DNA of 64,000 bases from Posidonia oceanica. Its lineage: Eukaryota > Streptophyta > Magnoliopsida > Alismatales > Posidoniaceae. This document shows positions 60,826 to 64,000 of this stretch, piece by piece; the first letter of the stretch is position 1, and each line of letters starts with the position of its first letter. Below the pieces are notes generated by a model that was not told where the DNA came from, did not search any database, and worked only from the letters and a program-made list of their open reading frames with translations. A program made the position numbers and the translations under genes. The stretch is taken from assembly GCA_037176725.1 (NCBI GenBank), contig JAZBRS010000075.1, positions 77,564,001 through 77,628,000 of the forward strand, in the 5' to 3' direction.

Positions 60826-63800
60826 TGTAACGACCTAGATTTTGAGGTAGTATTTTAGACCAGATATTTAATCTAGATTTCTGGGTTATTGGACGATGGT
60901 ATGCTTGCGTCTTATGTTAGACACAAGAGATCCACCATTCAACTCCTAGAACATTGATTTCTGGAAGTTGGGTGTGTTAGACACTGGGGATTTTAGTGTC
61001 CAACGTTAGACGTGTGGCAGGTTGCATCCTACACCTGAACTGTTGATTTTTGGCCTTCTTGGTGTTAGATGCAGAGTATGGCGCATCTTATGTTAGACGT
61101 AAGAAACCCCACGTCTTACACCTGGAATATTGATTTCTAACTTCTGGACTGTTAGACGCTAATAAGCCTGCGTTTAACACTTGTGATCTCATTGTTAGAC
61201 GCGTGCATGCATGCGTCTTACTTGTGATCTCATTGTTATATGCGTGCATGCATGCGTCTTACATAAGACGCTTGGTCGGTTGCGTATAATACCCTGAGTT
61301 GCATCCAGAAGTTTCAGTTGCCTATATAAGTGGCATGAGGGTGGCTTTCCTGGGAAGACTTCTTCCTCTCCTTCTTCCCTGGCTTGACGTGGGTGCTTCC
61401 GGTAGTTCAAGGGGGGTTTCTTGGGAGCTTGGGAGAGAGAGAGAAGTAAGGTTGGTTTTTGGGTTCAAGCTTCTTTTCACAATCTCTTCCTTTTTCCTTG
61501 GTGTACCCACTGATTCCTTGGGTTTTTGTATCTTGCCGAGCTGTTGTGGATATGGTGGAGGCTGGAGGATGCTCGAGGGTTGGCCAGAACGATGCGGGGA
61601 GCTCTGGATCATCAGGAGCTCACTGTGTTGGGTCGCCTCGTGGGTGAAAGGTACACACCCAATTAGAAGTAGTTTTAAATGATTTTTGTGGTTAAGTTTG
61701 ATGCATGCTAGTATATTTGATGCTCCTCTAGTCTTATTGTTGTATGTATGAATTTTTGGGGCTGGAATGCATGATTCAATGGGGGTTTAGTTTAGTTGCT
61801 GCTGACAGGGGGTTGGACGCAGGGACTGGTGCGTCCTATGTAGGATGCCTAGCAACCTGCGTCTAACACCCTTGAGGCTGTAAATGCATGTTTTCCTATT
61901 GAATTAGTTTAATTTGATATTTGATGCATGCTACAATGTAGGCACTTCTTTCGGTTATGTTTTGATTTTGTACGAGTGCATAAGCATGCATGATAACATC
62001 TAAGGAGATTTTATTGAAGGACCTATGCCCTGGGTGTAAGACGCAGCCCAGGCTGTGTCTAACGTTAGACGCCCAGTTCCTGGCGTCTTACATCCCAGGC
62101 AATGTTTTTGATGCATGTTTAACTAAGAGTGATTTAATTGGGGTTAAGAATTAGTAATAGATTGCATGCATTGGTAGTGTTGGTGTTTAATCATGTTTTA
62201 ATCCCCTTAATGAATGGTTAGAAGTAGGTTAGTTTTAAAACGGATTTAAGTGTATGCTGTGGCCTAGGTTGGACGTCGGAGCACCTACATCTTATGTAAG
62301 ACGTAGGGAACCTAGCGTCCAAAACTTTAGGCCCATTTAATACACAAATCCCCATTATTTGAAGATGAAAACAAAACTATAAGATTTAGAGATACTATAA
62401 GGTTTTCCCTTAATGGTCTAGAAGGACATTAGGGATCATGTTTAACCTTAGGATTATATATTGAGTTTGGTTTTGGTGTGGTGCACTGAATGATGTATTC
62501 AGTGGCACTTTTTGGAGTGTTTGACATCGAGCTGGCTGTGTCTTAGGTAAGACACAGGCCAATAGACGTCTTACACTCTGGCACCAGAACTCAGAGTTCT
62601 AGGTGTGGTTTGTGTTGGTGTTCGGTCTTGTAAGTTAAATAGGACTTCAAGACCGTTGTTTTGGTTTCTGTGTGGTATCTTCTGGGTGAACTTTATACCC
62701 AGAAGGTGCTTTCGCCTCGCTGTTTCCTGTTTTGGATGTTTTTCTTAGGTTGTCGTCATGGGTGGAGCGTGGCGCTCTAGAACTTAGACGCTCCCAAGGT
62801 GTGGTTTTCTAGGCTTGATAGAGGAGCTGTCTAGGTTGCGTTTTGAGTAGGTTTTGGAATGAGTTTTCAAATGAGTTTTTCAAGATGATTTTTGAGGAAA
62901 ATGTGGAATGTTTTGGAAAGTGGTTTTTTCCAAAGGATTTGGAAATGAGGTTTTGAGTTTGTGGTGTTTTGAGATGTTATTTGAAATGGTTTCGAAATGG
63001 TTTTCCAAAAGAGTTTTGGAAAGGAAATGCATCAGTTTTGCAAAGGTTTCTGGAAGACGTTTTCCAGTGTTTTCTGTTTGTGGAGACCAAGAGACCGTAG
63101 GATTGTGTAAGTGGATCCAGAGGGTATGGGACCTTTGGAGAAGTTAAGCACAAGTCCAAGGCTGAGGTTCGGGAACCGAGAGGTCGAGGAATCACAACAG
63201 CAGACCCAAGGGATATGATACCTCTGTGTAGCTGGGTGTGACGTCCGAAGATGAGGTTCTAGAGCCAATAGGCCGGAGGGTTGTGTTGCCGGACCAAGGA
63301 GCGTGAGACTCCTGGGTGGTCGAGCACGATTGACTAGGCTGAGGTTCGAGGGTTGAGGTGCCGTCCGTATCTGGTAGGTATCGTGGCAGCGGACCTAACG
63401 GGTATGATACCTCTATACAGCTAGGCATGATACCCTGATTGCTACGGGTACTAAGACTTGTGGATGCTGGCTGAGTCTAGGGGTGTGGAGCCTCTAGTGG
63501 TTCGGAGCACTGTGTTAGGACGCCGAGAGGGCGTGCCCTGTGATGTTGTCCTGAGAGAGGACAGCTTGCTCGAGGAGGGTGAGCGGCTTTCCAGTGTGGT
63601 TAGCCTTGTGAGAGTCTTGTAGAGAGGTGGGACGCCGGGACGGACATGCTCCTCCACAGGGCGGATGTCCGTGGCAGTGCAGTCCACTTCGGTGGCTGCT
63701 TGTGGCCAATGTTGGTTGCTTGCCGTCGGGCAACACGTCACATTGTTGTTTGTGGTTGTGGTTTCACCTGTGTGGCATTGTGGTTTTTGTTGAGCCCTGA

Positions 63801-64000
63801 TTCAGGAAATCAGGCTCTGATCTAGAGAAGACCGTGTTTTTTGAGTATTGACTCCATGGTTGGTTTCTGGTCTAAAGTGGACCATGTGTTTCCTGAGCAG
63901 AGGCTCTGTGCTTGTTTTGGTGATTGTGAGTGTGATTTTGGACTTGATTTGGCAGGAGTAGCCATTTCAAGTGTGCATAAAGGTTTTGAAAAGTATGCAT
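60826..64000 (+). repeat. Long gypsy-type LTR, runs off the right edge
   Basis: It begins TGTAACGACC directly inside the copia RT and continues at least 3.2 kb. 63190-63740 aligns with the LTR remnant at 15770-16280. 60885-62580 carries about nine GACGC-type inverted-repeat modules, including a tandem 40-bp duplication (61181-61261). 61299-61682 shows an open frame in GC-richer sequence with no recognised protein. TE body and partner LTR are outside the window. Confidence 0.75.

Noticed and set aside
61299..61682. 127-codon ORF in the right-edge LTR
   Set aside because: Inside a non-coding LTR, with an equally long antisense frame; no recognised domain.

Overview
This is nuclear DNA from a flowering plant. 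The evidence is spliced plant genes (a two-LOV-domain photoreceptor, a chloroplast grana protein with a transit peptide, and the RNA kinase CLP1), plus Athila-type Ty3/gypsy, Sirevirus-type Ty1/copia, hAT and plant-mobile-domain elements. I cannot name the species. There are only three convincing host genes, all in the first 25 kb; the rest is transposable elements (TEs) and their debris.

Layout. 515-1346 (-): first three exons of CLP1, continuing off the left edge. 1685-2201: a 5'-truncated retroposon with poly-A and target-site duplication. 3874-7290: a 65-bp-TIR element carrying a 2.7-kb LTR-like insertion. 7493-11810: a non-autonomous hAT holding a U-box E3 gene fragment, interrupted in its own terminus by a second hAT (7497-10488). 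13304-17046: a broken chromovirus-type gypsy with a long LTR. 18338-21083 (+): TWIN LOV PROTEIN gene, seven exons. 22917-24577 (-): DUF1118/RIQ thylakoid gene, two exons, convergent with the LOV gene.

25533 to the right edge is a nest four deep. A copia element (from 25533) is split by a 30-kb Athila insertion (27399-57732, LTRs 1280/1251 bp, perfect 5-bp TSD). Athila is split by a Sirevirus (35670-51265, LTRs about 1100 bp). The Sirevirus is split by a 6.3-kb TG...CA element (43222-49492) whose only gene is an eight-exon plant-mobile-domain gene. A second 2.6-kb LTR-like element (53211-55803) also sits in Athila, and a long gypsy LTR (60826 onward) truncates the outer copia. All the pol genes are dead.

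The most interesting signal is not a gene. Several of these unrelated elements carry clusters of short paired inverted repeats, often two hairpins back to back. Architecture is conserved but sequence is not. Copies of one family carry different hairpin sequences, while different families share the same one. Palindrome clusters are documented in Sirevirus LTRs; their spread into gypsy-type and mobile-domain elements, and the apparent swapping, is what I would follow up. A second theme is that the reading frames decay almost entirely through nonsense changes explained by C-to-T transitions, with very few frameshifts.
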